Made by a program: the position numbers and the translations under genes
Shown: positions 11,215-24,730 of the stretch, piece by piece
How the letters are laid out: each line of letters begins with the position of its first letter
How positions within the stretch are numbered: position 1 is the stretch's first letter
The notes under the pieces: generated by a model
The model's database searches: none
What the model was told of the DNA's origin: nothing
What the model saw: only the letters and a program-made list of their open reading frames with translations
Source of the DNA: Phymorhynchus buccinoides
Lineage: Eukaryota > Mollusca > Gastropoda > Neogastropoda > Raphitomidae
DNA length: 64,000 nt
NCBI GenBank assembly: GCA_017654935.2
Contig: CM065686.1
Coordinates: forward strand, 30,239,335-30,303,334
Direction: 5' to 3'

Positions 11215-12535
11215 TCATAGAAACGAGCCAACTGGACTTAACATTAAAGTTTGTACAAAATTCAAAAGAGATACGGCATCTTGGAATATACATTTGGATT
11301 CATCTTTTCTGAATTCTGATAGGGTCGATTCAAAATAAGGGCAATAATATGGAATGTGTGTTGTTGTACAATTATCAATAGCACCGGCATACACGTTGAA
11401 TATTTTGTATGAATTTAGTTTTAAAAGCATTTAGCTTAAGTCTATAAAGTAGTGAAACAAACTTTTTACGGCGTCTTGGATGTTTAGTTGTTTACATTTC
11501 TATTAAGAAATACATAATTTACTAAGGAATCTCTTTTCTGAGACTTCCATGATCGGGAGTTTAAACAACACTTTATGGAAGATTCAGGTTTATGTATTTT
11601 GTGAAGCATGATCGTGATAGATTCTTTGTAGATTTTATCAAAATGTTCAAAAGAAGCTCTTTGTAAACTCCAGGGAATGTGAATATCCGTGGAATTGGCA
11701 GATTTGTTTGCCCCTGCCCAAGCAGTACGATCAGCTCATTCAGTCCGAACAATGAGATGGGATCCAACAAAAATCAACTGTGATACCACTTGATATAAGA
11801 ATATGAATAAGTATTCAAATTTCTGTAATGATTTCAGCCCTCCTTTTTGGACTTGTTGATTCTAACGCTTGAAGAACATATTTAGAATCTATACAAAAAA
11901 GAACACCATGGAAGTTAAATGGAACATCTATAACATACTGAATAGAATGGAGAAATCTTTACCAAGATAAAAAGATTTTTCGATTTTTAAAGTGTGAATG
12001 ACAAATCCACAGCCTGCATTATTGCCTAGTAAAGAACCGTCAGTAAAAAAATTGAAATGATTGGGATAAAAATCGTTGATATGAGATTTAGCCTCACGGG
12101 CAACAACGTTAATGTTATCATTTTTAGATACAGTTGTGTAGTTATAATCAAATTTTGTCTTGCAAAGCTCTCAGTTTGGAATGGGGCTTAGGCCTACTGG
12201 AAAACGCACAGCCAACTTCTTTTGATTTACACCTGATTTTGTTATCATTTTAGAAGAAAATGTTAATATAGTTTTATTAGAACGAATGCGTTTAGCGCGT
12301 TTAGGAAAATGGATGTCAGACCTTATACCGAGTTCCGTTTGATTTGAATTTTGAACTGTAGAGCATCTTAAAATGTATTTAGCACACGCTGCTTCGTGGT
12401 AAGTTCCTAAGATCGAACCATGAAAGGGTACACCAAGGGCTTATCTAAATGCCTTACAATCTATGCTTGGAAGTGTTTTCAGTAAGTATTTGGGCACATT
12501 AAAAAAGCCATATATCCTGAAAGATCTCATATGAT
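11215..12535 (-). pseudogene. I-clade-like LINE remnant with RNase H domain
   Basis: Minus-strand translation across several frames gives the C-terminal half of a non-LTR retrotransposon polyprotein. From 5' to 3' of the element I see a LALGVPFHGS-type segment (about 12430), an RNase H domain with FFTDGSLLGNNAGCGFVIHT (about 12050), DSKYVLQALES, WIPSHCS and ERAD, then a C-terminal region. Catalytic TDGS, D-S-K and the E-R-A-D segment are recognisable. Frameshifts and stops make it inactive. RNase H downstream of RT is typical of I-group LINEs. The clade assignment is inference. Confidence 0.75.
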
Positions 12536-12559
12536 GCTATTTGATGCAGGAGGATCTGT

Positions 12560-12700
12560 TCATAATGCTCCCTCCTATAATAAATAACACCACACTAGAT
12601 TATGCTACAGATATTAAATTTCTTGGAGTATATATTACGTCTAATCTTTCTTGGAATCTACATTTGGAACATGCTGTAAATCAAGCAAGATTATAGGTAG
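12560..12700 (+). pseudogene. LINE reverse transcriptase fragment
   Basis: Translation gives TDIKFLGVYITSNLSWNLHL, the KFLGV/W-N-H motif just after the RT palm in CR1/jockey-type LINEs. The copy is short and is followed by a local duplication around 12700-12830 (AGTAGTAAACAAAGTTG repeated). Confidence 0.7.
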
Positions 12701-12871
12701 TAGTAAACAGTAAACAATAGTAGTAAACAAAGTTGTGGCCAAGACACACATTGGAACATGCTGTAAACTGATCAAGCAATCACTTAACCTTCTTAATAGT
12801 AGTAAACAAAGTTGGGGCCAAGACACACAAACCTTAATTCATTTGTCTTCGCATTAGTTAGAACTAATTAT

Positions 12872-12872
<1 letters not shown>

Positions 12873-12965
<93 letters not shown>

Positions 12966-13660
12966 TTCATTGTCCTTCATTGAATCTTTTAAATTCGAAA
13001 GAACCCCGGCCTAACCGTGATTGGAACCACCCCCTTATTGACTAACTTCAAATATCCGCCAATGTGTGTGTGTGTGTGCGCCCCGTGTGCGTGTGCGTGT
13101 GTGTGTGTGTGTGTGCGTGCGCGCGCGCGCGTGTGTGTGTGTGTGAGTGTGCGATGTAGGCCTATGTCAGTATGTTTGTATGTAATTTGTGTTCGTGTAT
13201 GTGTGTGATTTGTGAGCGTGTGCGCGAGTGTGAGTGTGCGTGCGCCCACGGCCGCGCTTCCGAGCAGGTGTGTGTGTGTTGTGTGTGTTCCGGCTGTGTG
13301 GGTATGTGCTTGCATATATGTATGAGTGCCATGTGCGCAGGAGAACATTGTGTTCGGCTAAAGAAAGAGAAGGGGGGGGGGGGGGGAGTGAGTGTGTGCG
13401 AGTGTGTCTGAGTCAGTGAGTGCATGTGTGTGTTGTGTATGTGGATGCGCGTGTGTGTATGTGCGTGCACGCATGTTTGTAGGCCTACAAGTGTATGTTT
13501 GTGTAAGTGTGCGTGCGTTTCAGTGAGCATGTGTTTTCTGTGTGTTTGATTAAATGTGTGTGGGTCTGTGTATGTCTGTGTGCAAAAACGTGCGTGCACG
13601 TATATATAGTACGTGCGTGTGTGTCTGTTGTGCGTGTGTGTGCGTATGTGAGTGCTTCAA
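12873..13660. repeat. Long GT-rich microsatellite region
   Basis: Pure (GT)n at about 12873-12963, then about 600 bp of interrupted GT, GC and GTA repeats including a (GC)n core near 13118 and a G run at 13372-13386. Cys-Val and Thr-His ORFs over it are artefacts. Confidence 0.95.
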
Positions 13661-13890
13661 TGCTGATTGTAAAGCGCTTTGTGCTCGATAAAAAGTGCTA
13701 TATAAGCATAGCCGATGAGGTTTATCCCGGCGAGGCGTGGTTACTGCTACACATATCTATATTGATACAAACTCGGGACTTTACTGGTGTTGCACTGCCT
13801 CCGGGCATTGCAGCCAGTATTGTTCCCACCATCTTTAAATGTCCCATATGTGTCTATGACCGAGAGGACGTAAAACACCATTTTTCTTCT
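13660..13890 (+). mobile_element. Interspersed repeat R1, longest copy
   Basis: Starts with a TGTAAAGCGCTTTGTGCTCG-type block and AAGTGCTATATAAGC, a sequence also seen at 58975-59020. It continues through GATGAGGTTTATCCCGG, the conserved CGGGACTTTACTGGTG core and an end containing GACCGAGAGGACGTAAAACA. SINE-like in size. The origin of the head is not tRNA as far as I can see. Confidence 0.8.
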
Positions 13891-13899
13891 TCTGTTCGA

Positions 13900-14645
<746 letters not shown>

Positions 14646-15587
14646 GTTTAATGCAAAGTTTCTAATTCTATAAAACTAAAGATACAAAACAGGCCTAAAA
14701 TGGGAATTCAATGAATTAGCTTTACAGGGATAAGGAAATGTATCATGTATATATATATCCTTCTTTGTGCTTAACAAGTTATATGTCATGTGAATATGTT
14801 CGTGTAAAGATTGCTTTATCTGTTGAAACCCAATTCTTTAAATAAAATAAAAAAAGCTTCTATTGTTTAAAGAACCTTTCCATTATTTCAATGAAGTGGT
14901 CATGCAAATGAATATTAAATGAATGTACAAAAGGACAGTGAGCAATGGGATCATCTTGATTATTCAAAAACTTCGGGACTTTCCTGGTATTGCAGTGCCT
15001 CCAGGATCGCCCACTTACAGTTTAAAATGTCCCACGCATACCTGATCCAGGTCAGAGAACGTTAAACGGACTTTCTCTCTCACAATGAGCAATTTTTTCA
15101 TTCACAAAACAAGAATATCGATCAGCATGACTAAGAACAGTTTTGAACATCTGAAAGACCTATCTCTTTCGCTATTTTCATGTCTTGTATCATCTTTTTA
15201 AAAGCGTGAATAGAGAGTTGAAATATAAACTTAAAAGCACTGATTCTGTACAAACCTCCAAAATGGGAGACAGTCCCTGGGGTATACTGTGTATTGGGCT
15301 CGATGACATAAATACGAAGAAAACATTTAAGATGTAAGACAACTTCAGGTCAGACCTATTCTCCTGCAAAGGCAACAGATTAATAGAAGCCTTCTTAAGA
15401 ATTAAGATTCATGAAGTTATGCATTTGTGAAAGTTAACCCCCAACAAAGACAACAACAAAAAATGCTGTATCTCATTCTGAATTATGAGAACTTAATTTA
15501 TATTTTCAATGGGTTGCTTCAAACCTAGGATCTTTCAAAACAAAGTAAATTTAAAAATAATAATCTCTGAATCTAAACATTACCCCT

Positions 15588-15590
<3 letters not shown>
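14646..15590. other. No gene; one diverged R1 copy at about 14968-15075
   Basis: CGGGACTTTCCTGGTATTGC at about 14974 and the downstream block are diverged from R1. Otherwise AT-rich unique sequence. Confidence 0.6.
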
Positions 15591-15591
<1 letters not shown>

Positions 15592-15626
<35 letters not shown>

Positions 15627-15838
15627 GTTATATTCTTTAAATGTAATTTTTTTTTTCTTTTTTTTTTTTTTTTTTTTTGGGGGGGGTATGATTAGGTCTG
15701 CATCACTATCCTATCACTTACTCTAATGCTTACACACATTTACAGACACACCCACTCACACTCACCACACCAACATCAAACTACAATATATTGTCTGAAT
15801 CACTTTTAGTGGAAGGACGTTAAACTGAAGAACAACAC

Positions 15839-15906
<68 letters not shown>
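15592..15906. repeat. (CA)n, T/G runs and (GA)n
   Basis: CA tract about 15592-15620, T run then G run at about 15650-15686, GA tract 15842-15906. The stretch 15907-16400 beyond has no recognisable gene. Confidence 0.95.
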
Positions 15907-15909
<3 letters not shown>

Positions 15910-16409
15910 ACAATTCCTCACAGCAAACTGCATAAACCATTCAGCAATTACTGGATTTTAATTAACCATATTCAACATCCACTAACTAATAAACACCCTT
16001 TTCATCACTTGGGAAACAATGCACAGCTAATGAGCTGTTTATATGGAGTTATGGTCCTTAGCCCTTGACACCAGGTGACATTCTATTTGAAAGCCCTTTA
16101 TTAGCGACGGCAAGCTCACTCACTCTTTCTCTCTATCTCTATGCATGCGCACAAATAGATTTTGCCTTCTATTACACGGCTATTCGAGATCAAGGGAAGT
16201 ACAATAAGCCATGAGTGATCACCCATCAGGCCACCAGAAGAGCTAATTCCAAATAGTGAAAGGAGGCATGATGATGCTAGCTTCAAACATGTCAGGAATA
16301 GTCTACACCCTTTTCATTCAAACATATTACTGGCAAGTGTTGATAAAATAATCACAATTTACAACAACACAAACTGAAACATGACCTGTCTCCAACCCAA
16401 TTCATAAGC

Positions 16410-16536
16410 AGAACACACACACAAACATACACACATGTGCACACACACACATGCATGCTCACAAACACTACACGCATATAAATATGCCTGCATGCAGACA
16501 AGCACAAGTACACACACACTCTCTCTCTCTCACATA

Positions 16537-16586
<50 letters not shown>

Positions 16587-16600
16587 CACGCACACATTAA
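16410..16600. repeat. CA-rich microsatellite
   Basis: Interrupted CA repeats ending in a pure (CA)n run. Sequence 16601-17040 is unique and without a gene. Confidence 0.92.
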
Positions 16601-17046
16601 TGCCAGCAAGTGAGCGGAAGTGTCTAAAACTCTAATCTATTTCAACAAAATATTGGATTTGGCACCTGTTCCATGATTCAACAGAGAACACTAACATCGA
16701 CATTTTTAAAAGTGTTATACAAAGGCACATGCACACAAAACAAGTTGTGATTTGAAAAGGCATCCTCAAACAATCAAGCAAAACAACATCAACAAAAATG
16801 AACAACAGCCAAAACAATCTATTCAGACAAAAACGTGTGTCCTATTCATCTCAATGTAACAATACAAGACCAGTAAGGCTTTTCTTTGTGTTTTTTTGCA
16901 AGAACACATGCTCGATCATGTTAAAATTATGCATACAGTCAATGCAAGAACAAAAATATCTGCTAAGCTATCAAGCAGCTCCATATAAAACATCTTCACA
17001 TATTAACTATCAAGAATGAAGTTTAAAAAAGAACTTAAATGAAGTT

Positions 17047-17097
17047 CACACACACACACACACACACACACGCACAGTGACACACACACACACACTA

Positions 17098-17133
<36 letters not shown>

Positions 17134-17410
17134 TTATAGCGCTCTTTGTCACATGAGCTCTGTTACATTGGTAACAAGAACATTAAAGGCAAACAAATAA
17201 TGAATCATTAGAAAGTAAAATAAACACGATGATTGCACGCAACGTTCTCTTACTAGTTACTTCCTCACACACACATACACACATGCACGCGCACACACAC
17301 ACGCGCGCACGCCTGCATGCATGCAGACACACACACACATACATACACAAACTCACACATGAACGCACGCACGCACACATACACACACATACACGCATGC
17401 ACACACAATT
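17047..17410. repeat. (CA)n and (ATA)n tracts with intervening TATAGCGCTC tail motif
   Basis: CA tracts at 17047-17095 and about 17265-17405, an AT/ATA tract at about 17095-17132, and TTTATAGCGCTCTTTGTCAC at 17133, which resembles the 3' ends of SINE-like elements. From 17411 to 17930 nothing is recognised. Confidence 0.85.
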
Positions 17411-17932
17411 ATACAAGAGTAAGATAGAACTTTACAATATGAACATTCTAAGAAGAAAACATAGACCACATTCACATTCTCAATCAAGTTTGGATACAAT
17501 ACTGTAACTGTAAGTGTAACTTGAAATAAAATCATACTGCCATCGACATACCAGTTACATGACTATAATAGACACCTTTTGCAAGAACAAAGATACCGTT
17601 CTACTAATAAATAGTAATACAGGTTACTACAGTAATAACATATAAAATCTTGATTTTAACTTTTCATTCATAAATTATCTGTCATTCATTAGCCACTCAT
17701 TCAAAAAAGAAAAACAGCTCTATGCAGCCTATGACATCTTTTTACATTACATGCAATAATATTATATTGGTGCATAAACTAGTCAGACCTTAGGACATGC
17801 AATGTCATTGTGACAAGGGGGTTGGGTAGGGCAGGAGTTAACAGGAAGGATTCACAGGAAGGCAAAAAGAACAGTACAGAACATCTTGTGAACACTTTAT
17901 CGTATGCCGTGTCATTCATAAGCAAAGATATT

Positions 17933-19279
17933 TCAAGACTCCTGCAAAAGCTGTAACACACATTGCCTCTTGCTCTCCCCTTCTTCACAGGTTGTACTGT
18001 CACTTGAATTTGGGGTGCTGATGTTTCTGACAGTCACCTGCACATCTTCACACATTTCATTGTCTCCATTGTCCAGGCAGAGGTTATGCAGGGCACAGCA
18101 CACCAAGATCATTTGCACCATACTCTGCATGTCTTTCATTTGCACACACTCCAGTCGCGGAAAGCGCTTCATTAGGTGAGAATAGGCCTTAGTGTTGTTC
18201 TGTAGGACATGACAACAGGATGCGTTGAACTTCTGCTGAAGTGTGCTTAGGTTACCATTGTCTGCAATGGGAGTTAGCAGCCATGAAGTCGGAGAATATG
18301 CTTCATCTCCAACCAGGTATGAATCGAATGGGAAATAGCTGTTGACTTCATCACAAACATCATTGTGCAGGTCTGAGTCTTTCAGCACAGTTTCTTCCTT
18401 CATGGAACCCGGCCACCCAGTGGAGCAGTGAATGAAGCGCAGCTTGTCATCACACACAGACTGCAGGAGCACTGTGGTTTCATCTTGGCAGTTGGTGTAA
18501 TAGTCTGTGTGTTCTGCCGGTGCCTTGACGGGCACATGCAGCACATCAATGGTTCCCACAACACCCTGCAAACCACACTTCTGTCTGAATTGATCTGAGA
18601 TTTGTATCACCTGGCTCTCATCGGGCCACTGGATGTAGTGTGGCAAGAGTTGATACAGACCTTCCACTGCCTCATGCACAATACTGCTGTACGTTGTTTC
18701 ACTGACATTGGCAGCAGTAGCCAGCTCACTCAAATCTTGGCGACAGCCAAGAAAATGTAAAGTTAACAACACTTTGTTGGAAGGAGAAAGAGATTCGAAG
18801 CACATCTCCGGGCTTTCCGTGAACGAGGTGAACTGCTCTAAATCTAGCATCAGGATATTAAAAGTAGCTCTGTCCATTCTGTATTGAGTTCTGAAACTGT
18901 CAGTTTCAGCTGCAATCATTGAGGAAGAGGATGAGGGCACATCAACGCACATGGGTTCATGCAAAGAGTTAATTTTCGTGTCATTTTGGCTGGTTGACAC
19001 GAGTTCATCAAATGACGACTGACAGTGATTGTCCTTTGTCTCTTGACAGTCATGGAATGGTTTTGAGTTTGTAGAGGTTGAACTTGAATCAACTACAATT
19101 CGATTACGTGCTTTTTCGTGGCTCAGTATCAAAGCAATAACTGCATCGTCCAGTCTGTGATCGTCAAGCATGCCTGATGCCATTACCTGCTCAGAATTAA
19201 TATCTAAGAAGTCCATGACAAAGGGAATCATCGCCACCAGCGTGTCATAGCTCAGTTTGCAATTTGTTTGCGTTGCCAT
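17933..19279 (-). CDS. Harbinger/HARBI1-type transposase-derived protein, catalytically degenerate
   Basis: One uninterrupted 448-codon ORF starting at ATG 19279. Residues about 1-125 are a Ser-rich, acidic extension. The middle (about 130-215) is helical with a helix-turn-helix-like segment, and residues 238-405 match the DDE_Tnp_4 domain: GTIDVLHVPV (D245, where the family has DGTH), GWPGSMKEETVL (the usual HD reads KE), LVGDEAYSPTSWLLTPI (D325 kept) and FNASCC...MKRFPRLE (the catalytic Glu position reads Thr363 by alignment to the FN..RF frame). The tail 405-448 is acidic. HARBI1 transposases cut DNA together with a Myb-like partner. This copy keeps the fold but lacks two key acidic-motif residues. 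No flanking terminal repeats or TWA target duplication were seen. An intact frame with a broken active site suggests a domesticated host gene, though a recently dead transposon copy is possible. Confidence 0.85.
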   Translation of the reverse strand: MATQTNCKLSYDTLVAMIPFVMDFLDINSEQVMASGMLDDHRLDDAVIALILSHEKARNRIVVDSSSTSTNSKPFHDCQETKDNHCQSSFDELVSTSQNDTKINSLHEPMCVDVPSSSSSMIAAETDSFRTQYRMDRATFNILMLDLEQFTSFTESPEMCFESLSPSNKVLLTLHFLGCRQDLSELATAANVSETTYSSIVHEAVEGLYQLLPHYIQWPDESQVIQISDQFRQKCGLQGVVGTIDVLHVPVKAPAEHTDYYTNCQDETTVLLQSVCDDKLRFIHCSTGWPGSMKEETVLKDSDLHNDVCDEVNSYFPFDSYLVGDEAYSPTSWLLTPIADNGNLSTLQQKFNASCCHVLQNNTKAYSHLMKRFPRLECVQMKDMQSMVQMILVCCALHNLCLDNGDNEMCEDVQVTVRNISTPNSSDSTTCEEGESKRQCVLQLLQES

Positions 19280-19893
19280 TTTGTGGTTGGAAATTGAAAG
19301 TGATCTCCCTTGGCATCACACTCTCCCATCGAGTCAGTTCTATTTTTAGAATTGGGAATTCCTCGTTTACATTTTAAAAACAAATTTTTATCACTATTTC
19401 CTTACGGCGTAGTTTTGATTTGTCATTATGAGCGCACCCTTTATTGTTCTCAGCCCACGGAAAAGGAAACAGGATAATACTTTTGGTGATGGTGGTGGTG
19501 TATTTCATTTATATCCCCCTCTCTCTCTCTCTCTCTCTCTCCCTCTCTCTGTGTGACACCTAAAACCCAATATTCAAAGAAAAAAGGGGGAAAATAGCCT
19601 TTTTTGGTTTTGTACTACTCTCTCATTATGTGTGTGTGTGTGTGTGTGTGCGTGTGCGTGTTCAAGTTCAATTATACTTTAATATCTCCAAAGCAGATAT
19701 TCAGGTAAGGTGCAACAACATGACAGAAATACAACATAACTGAAAGAACATTAGTCAAACGCGTGAAACGAAATTATAACAACCAAATAATTATCATTAA
19801 AATTCATTACATCACTTAGGGATGTGCACATTTAAAACAAACAAACATACACACACAATCGTGCGCGGCGTGCACACACACACAGAGACAGAC

Positions 19894-19932
<39 letters not shown>

Positions 19933-20218
19933 AAATGCGAGTGATTTGTTCAAATAGTCCAAGACCCCTTATGACGGGAAAGTGAACAAACAATATAACC
20001 ATTATTAACTTGTAGCAATCCATAAGTGACCAAAATTAAAACTATCTGATCATCAACACACATAATAATAGTATCTCCACACATTACACTTGTGTGTGTG
20101 TGTGTGTGTGTATGATGAATGTTAATTTGAACGTTTGAAACTCAAATTTTTTCGAGGATAACTGAATAAGCAGCACATCAGAATGGTCTGAAGTCAAATT
20201 CTCTGAAAACCGTGGTGA
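19280..20218. other. Upstream flank with (CT)n, (GT)n and (GA)n tracts
   Basis: Short microsatellites at about 19520-19550, 19630-19650, 19895-19930 and 20092-20110. No gene is seen. The first 150 bp presumably carries the promoter of the Harbinger-like ORF but shows no clear motif. Confidence 0.6.
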
Positions 20219-20490
20219 AAGGTTAGGTTAGGTACATTATTGTCACAGAGGCGTCTGTGAAATTCGGGTTGCTCCCACCTGGAGAGAACGTCGCAGCCAG
20301 ACTGAGGCGCGCCACCCTTTTTTTTAAATGCGATTTTTGTGTGACTGATGAGGAAGGAAGGGAGAGGGGGGTAAATTTTAACCAAATGACAACTTTGGCG
20401 TTGCCACTGGGTTTAACGTGAGCTAAGTGCAAGAGCACACAGGATCTCGGTTTATCGTCTCATCCGAAAGACCCACAACAGTAGCTGGAC
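20219..20490 (-). mobile_element. SINE family A, 5'-truncated copy
   Basis: Reverse complement carries the family tail (GGTGGGAGCAACCCGAATTT on minus) and the central block with GATGAGACGATAAACCGAG, but the tRNA-like head is missing. The end at 20219 abuts TTAGGTTAGGTA. Confidence 0.85.
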
Positions 20491-20827
20491 AACACTGAAA
20501 TCAGTTCCCAACACGACCAAAAAGGCTTTATGCAGTGAGAAATCACTTGGGGACACTTTTAGAACACTCATTTTAAAGTCAAAACCAAAGACAGTAGAAG
20601 CCAATCCTCTGTGAGACATTCTTAATCCTCTGAAATTGCACTCCGATGCCTGATAAGCACAACTAAAGCTTTTTTCATCATGTCCTAAAAAAAACCCACA
20701 ACAACAAATGAAGTTTTGTATAAGCAAACAATGTACAATTAAAATAGAACAAAGAAACCAGACACATGGAGCATGAAACGCACACAGACACACACACAAA
20801 TGCACACATACACGCACGCACATACAC
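20491..20827. other. No gene recognised
   Basis: Unique sequence with a CA-rich end. ORFs here have no recognisable domain. Confidence 0.5.

Positions 20828-20886
<59 letters not shown>
20828..20886. repeat. (GA)n microsatellite
   Basis: Pure GA tract. Confidence 0.97.
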
Positions 20887-20887
<1 letters not shown>

Positions 20888-21164
20888 GCACATTAACATT
20901 ATCATGAAAAAATGACTACACATACGTGGAACAAAGACAGTTAGCATATAAATCAGACTTTTTTCTTCTTCTTTTTTAAACTGTTAGGAACAAGCATTAA
21001 AAGAATGTTGTTGCAGAGTTCTCACAAGAAACTTTAAGCATGAGAGAATGCAATGTTGTTTTGCATTTTTACAAAATAAAAAAATTACAATGGACATGAA
21101 TAGGAATATATTTCTTGGCAAATACATTGTAAACAAAAACATGGACAAAGATGTACATTAGTCA

Positions 21165-21442
21165 CCCTATCCCCCCGTGAGGATACCGGGGGGTCTTTTG
21201 TATAAATAGTTCCCCCACCTTCTGGAAGCTCTGTGCTTGTAACTTCCTCTAATCTGTCACTCTCTTTGACTCTGCCTTTTCCCTTTGCTTGCTGTCACAT
21301 ACTATGTATCTTTCTGCCCTGCCGGTCCATTCTCCTGCCATTTTTCATGAAACACTTTCAAAAACATTTCCTCCAGCCGAAGTCGGACTTGCTGGGCCCA
21401 ACTATTTCTTAGTTAGGCGCATAACGGCAGCATGATACATCT
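21165..21442 (-). repeat. Interspersed repeat R2, copy 1
   Basis: The reverse complement of this segment matches 26074-26330. Both share GCGCCTAACTAAGAA (minus sense), AGGCAGAGTCAAAGAGA and CTTCCAGAAGGTGGGGGAAC. A dispersed repeat with one end in a G/C run. No ORF. Confidence 0.8.
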
Positions 21443-21747
21443 GCGCTCATAATTGACAGGAAACTGTGTGAGCGATCGACGAAGAAGAAGAAAAAGAAGT
21501 CACCCTATTATGCTTACGACCCTCAGTTGCAATATCTGCTTCTTTCACTTTTGTGAAAATAATCCTAGGCTGATCCTAACCCTATCCTTTTCCCCCCCAA
21601 ATTTTTTTTACTTCTCATTGAGAATCGTTAATGTGAAAATGTGTAGGGGTGTGTGTGTGTGTGTGACTAAAATACGTATTGGCTGAGGCATGCATGTTCA
21701 GTGTAGCAAGTTTCATTAGTAGAAATATTGAGGCGCCTTATCTCTCC

Positions 21748-21858
21748 TCTCACTTAGTGGTAACGCGTTCGCTTCGTGTCAAGTAAACCCGAGTTCGAAC
21801 CTGGGTACAGGGGATTTTTCCTCTCACTTGGCACTAGGCCTTACGGTCTGAACATGGA

Positions 21859-21889
<31 letters not shown>

Positions 21890-22080
21890 CGTGTGCCCTT
21901 GCACTTTAACGTTAATCCCAGTGGCAACGAAAAACTTGTCATTTGGTCAAAATTTACCCACCCCCCCTCCCCTTTCCCTCCTCAGTCACACAAAAATCGC
22001 ATGCAAAAAAAAATTAAACACGCTCTCCAGGTGGGAACAACCCGAATTTCAGAGACGCCTCTGTGACTATAAAGTACCTA
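21748..22080 (+). mobile_element. SINE family A, nearly complete copy
   Basis: Contains CGCGTTCGCTTCGTGTCAAG and the B box GAGTTCGAACCTGGG, the central GATGAGACGATAAACCGAGG block and the GGTGGGAACAACCCGAATTT tail, ending in a (TAA)n tract. The A box is mutated relative to the copy at 8984. Confidence 0.87.
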
Positions 22081-22089
22081 ATAATAATA

Positions 22090-23822
22090 ATAACATGCGC
22101 CCCACACACTGACATAAACATTCACCGACACACATTCATAACATTAAACACATGCATACTCACAAGTATAAAAACATCCCCACAAATGAATGAAGCACCA
22201 AAGATATATTTTCTTCTTTTTATTTATGTTTTATTTGTTCTGCAGCAGAATCTTTGACAAACTACGACCACCTTGTAATATGAACAGATCAAATATACAC
22301 AGGGTTTGCAATCATCCTGCTGAAACAAGAAAACAAACATCATTCACAAAATATGGAATACATGTACAGAAAAAAATGAAGGGAAAATACCATAACAAAA
22401 ATAATATAAACCAATAAAAATGTGAACTCATAAAAAATAAATCAAATCAATAAAACTACAGGAACCTTTTCATACTGAACCAAATCAGAAAATAATGTTA
22501 AACTTCCCACAGACAGTCTTGGGACCATTAGAAGCTAAAAAATCACCTTATACAGAACTATAACAATGTCTATAATTACTGCAAAACTTGGACCTAAAAT
22601 TAGAATATTATCTTAAAAGATATGACTGTCTGAAAAGCTGTACATCTTGTTTAGTCCCTACGACTACTGCAACTAACTACTACTACTACTAAGTTTTACT
22701 ACTACTACTGCTATTGCTGCTGGTGCTACTACCACCATTACTACTACTACTACATCACACCACCTTCATGCTTCGTGTAGTCTGAATCAGATGCCCAAAT
22801 ACAATTGCATGGGTAATCCTGGGAAATTTCAAAAACCCTGCAAGGCAGGGGTCCAGGGGCCGCCCAGGCCCCAGCAGAGTGCAGGGACAGCACCCCTCCT
22901 GGGGGTTCCGGGGGCCGGGGGCAATGCCCCATGGAAGCTGAAGGAGCACAAGTTTCCAATGTAATTGACAGGCTCTCGTTTCAATTCTGGTCAAACTTCA
23001 TAACCAGCAAAATGCATCTTCTCAAATTCTCATAATCCGGCGACGCCAGCTCCAGGCAATAAAAAAAATCATGAACTTCAGGACATCCTGGACAAAAAAA
23101 ATCATGAACTTCAGGACATCCTGAAAGCAGGAGCATCCATGCAATTGGGTGGGCAGGGAAAATTTATGATCAAGAAAAAAGAAAAAAAAATTCAATTGGG
23201 CATGAACTAGTTATTTCCAGCCACACAAGGGAATCATTTATTTGAATCCTTTGAATTTATGATATATAAAAAAAACTGACTGGAAGGGATTGGCAAGAGT
23301 GAAAAGACCCCTGCCATGCAAAAACAAAACAAAACAACAGTCTAATAGCTTTTGTGACAACAAAACAATTATACAATGGTCAAATGAAATAAAAAGATAG
23401 CCACTCTGAATGCATAAAAATAAAACCATGCTCTGAAGTTTTTATTATCTTTCTTAACCATTTTCTTCTGAAAAATTAAAACATAAAATGAACAAAAGCA
23501 ACTGACAATGAACACAGTGTTATTCTCTTATCACATCCTATAAAAAAAAACCAGACTTAAACAAGCTATAAAATTAAAAAAACCATATATAATATATGCA
23601 GTCTGATGACCCAAAAAACTAAGAAACTCTGGTCTTTTGATATCTTGCCTGTCAATAGCCAACAGCAAGAGCAACAGTGACAAATTAATAAATGATAAAT
23701 GTGTGAAAGTCACACACAAACATCTCCTCTGGTAAACAAAACAAGGTTTTTTTCTGAAAACAAAGGCTGATTCACATCCATGCTTCCTATTTCCAAGTCA
23801 ATACTTGTGAGTCAACAATTAT

Positions 23823-23863
<41 letters not shown>

Positions 23864-24730
23864 GTTTGTGCAGGATATGCACACACACAAGTTCTCTAAC
23901 TGATCTTTGTATCAAATATTACATACAGTGCATCTTATAGAGCTTCTACTAACTGAACGATTTTTGTTTTGTTTTAAATACATGATTATTTTTATCTGCC
24001 TGGCTTGTTGGCTGGCAGATGGGTTTTCCCCGAGTTATTCCTGCTAATAAACATGATAAACAGGTTTGCTCATCTAAATAGTTTACTGTAGCAACCAATG
24101 ATCTTCACAAATCCAACAATTTTAATCCAACGATTAAAAGACAAGAATTTTCATCAGTTCTAAAACATCTTAAATCTTTCACTTGATTTATTGTAAACAC
24201 AACCATAATGAAACCAAACATAAAATATGAAACATACAATAAATCAAAAATAGTGAATATTTAACAATTTACCACAAAAAATATTAACTTACTATTTTTT
24301 TTATTAGCTTTCTAATTTTCAGATTCATGTATAAAAAAAATCTTCACCAGACATCTTAACTCTTCTAGCGCCATGTATGTTTTTGACGTTCTTGGTTGTC
24401 CGTTGTATCTCAACCGACAAGAGGATGGTGACTACTTTTTTTTCGAGTGTTCTTGCGCCACTTTAACGGAAAACAATCACTGACATAAGATCTGAAAGTA
24501 GACAAACACATGTCAGGGTACTTGGCAGTGAATGTCTTTGCATTTGGTGGGAGTGTAGTGTGATGTACTGGGCGAATACATTCGCCCATGGTACTAGAAA
24601 AGCTAAGCACACACACAACAACAAAAACCACCCACCTTTCTCTCGCACCTTCACAGCATAGCCATACTGAAGCTTTACACAACAGCAATACTGACACAAA
24701 TACAGCAATTACAAAATCAATTCATTATGG
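22090..24730. other. LSM1 downstream region; no gene; G-rich repeat at 22820-22960
   Basis: AT-rich, with (CTA)n near 22675-22755. A G/C-rich block (about 22820-22960, minus sense) is related to the unit of the array at 53317-54115, sharing a GGGGGCAATGCCCC core and AGCTGAAG. A CA tract lies at about 23823-23860. On the minus strand AATAAA at 24187-24192 is a candidate LSM1 polyadenylation signal about 540 bases past the stop. Confidence 0.5.

Noticed and set aside
12812..13599. Cys-Val and Thr-His rich ORFs
   Set aside because: Products of GT/CA microsatellites on either strand, with no start context or splice structure.
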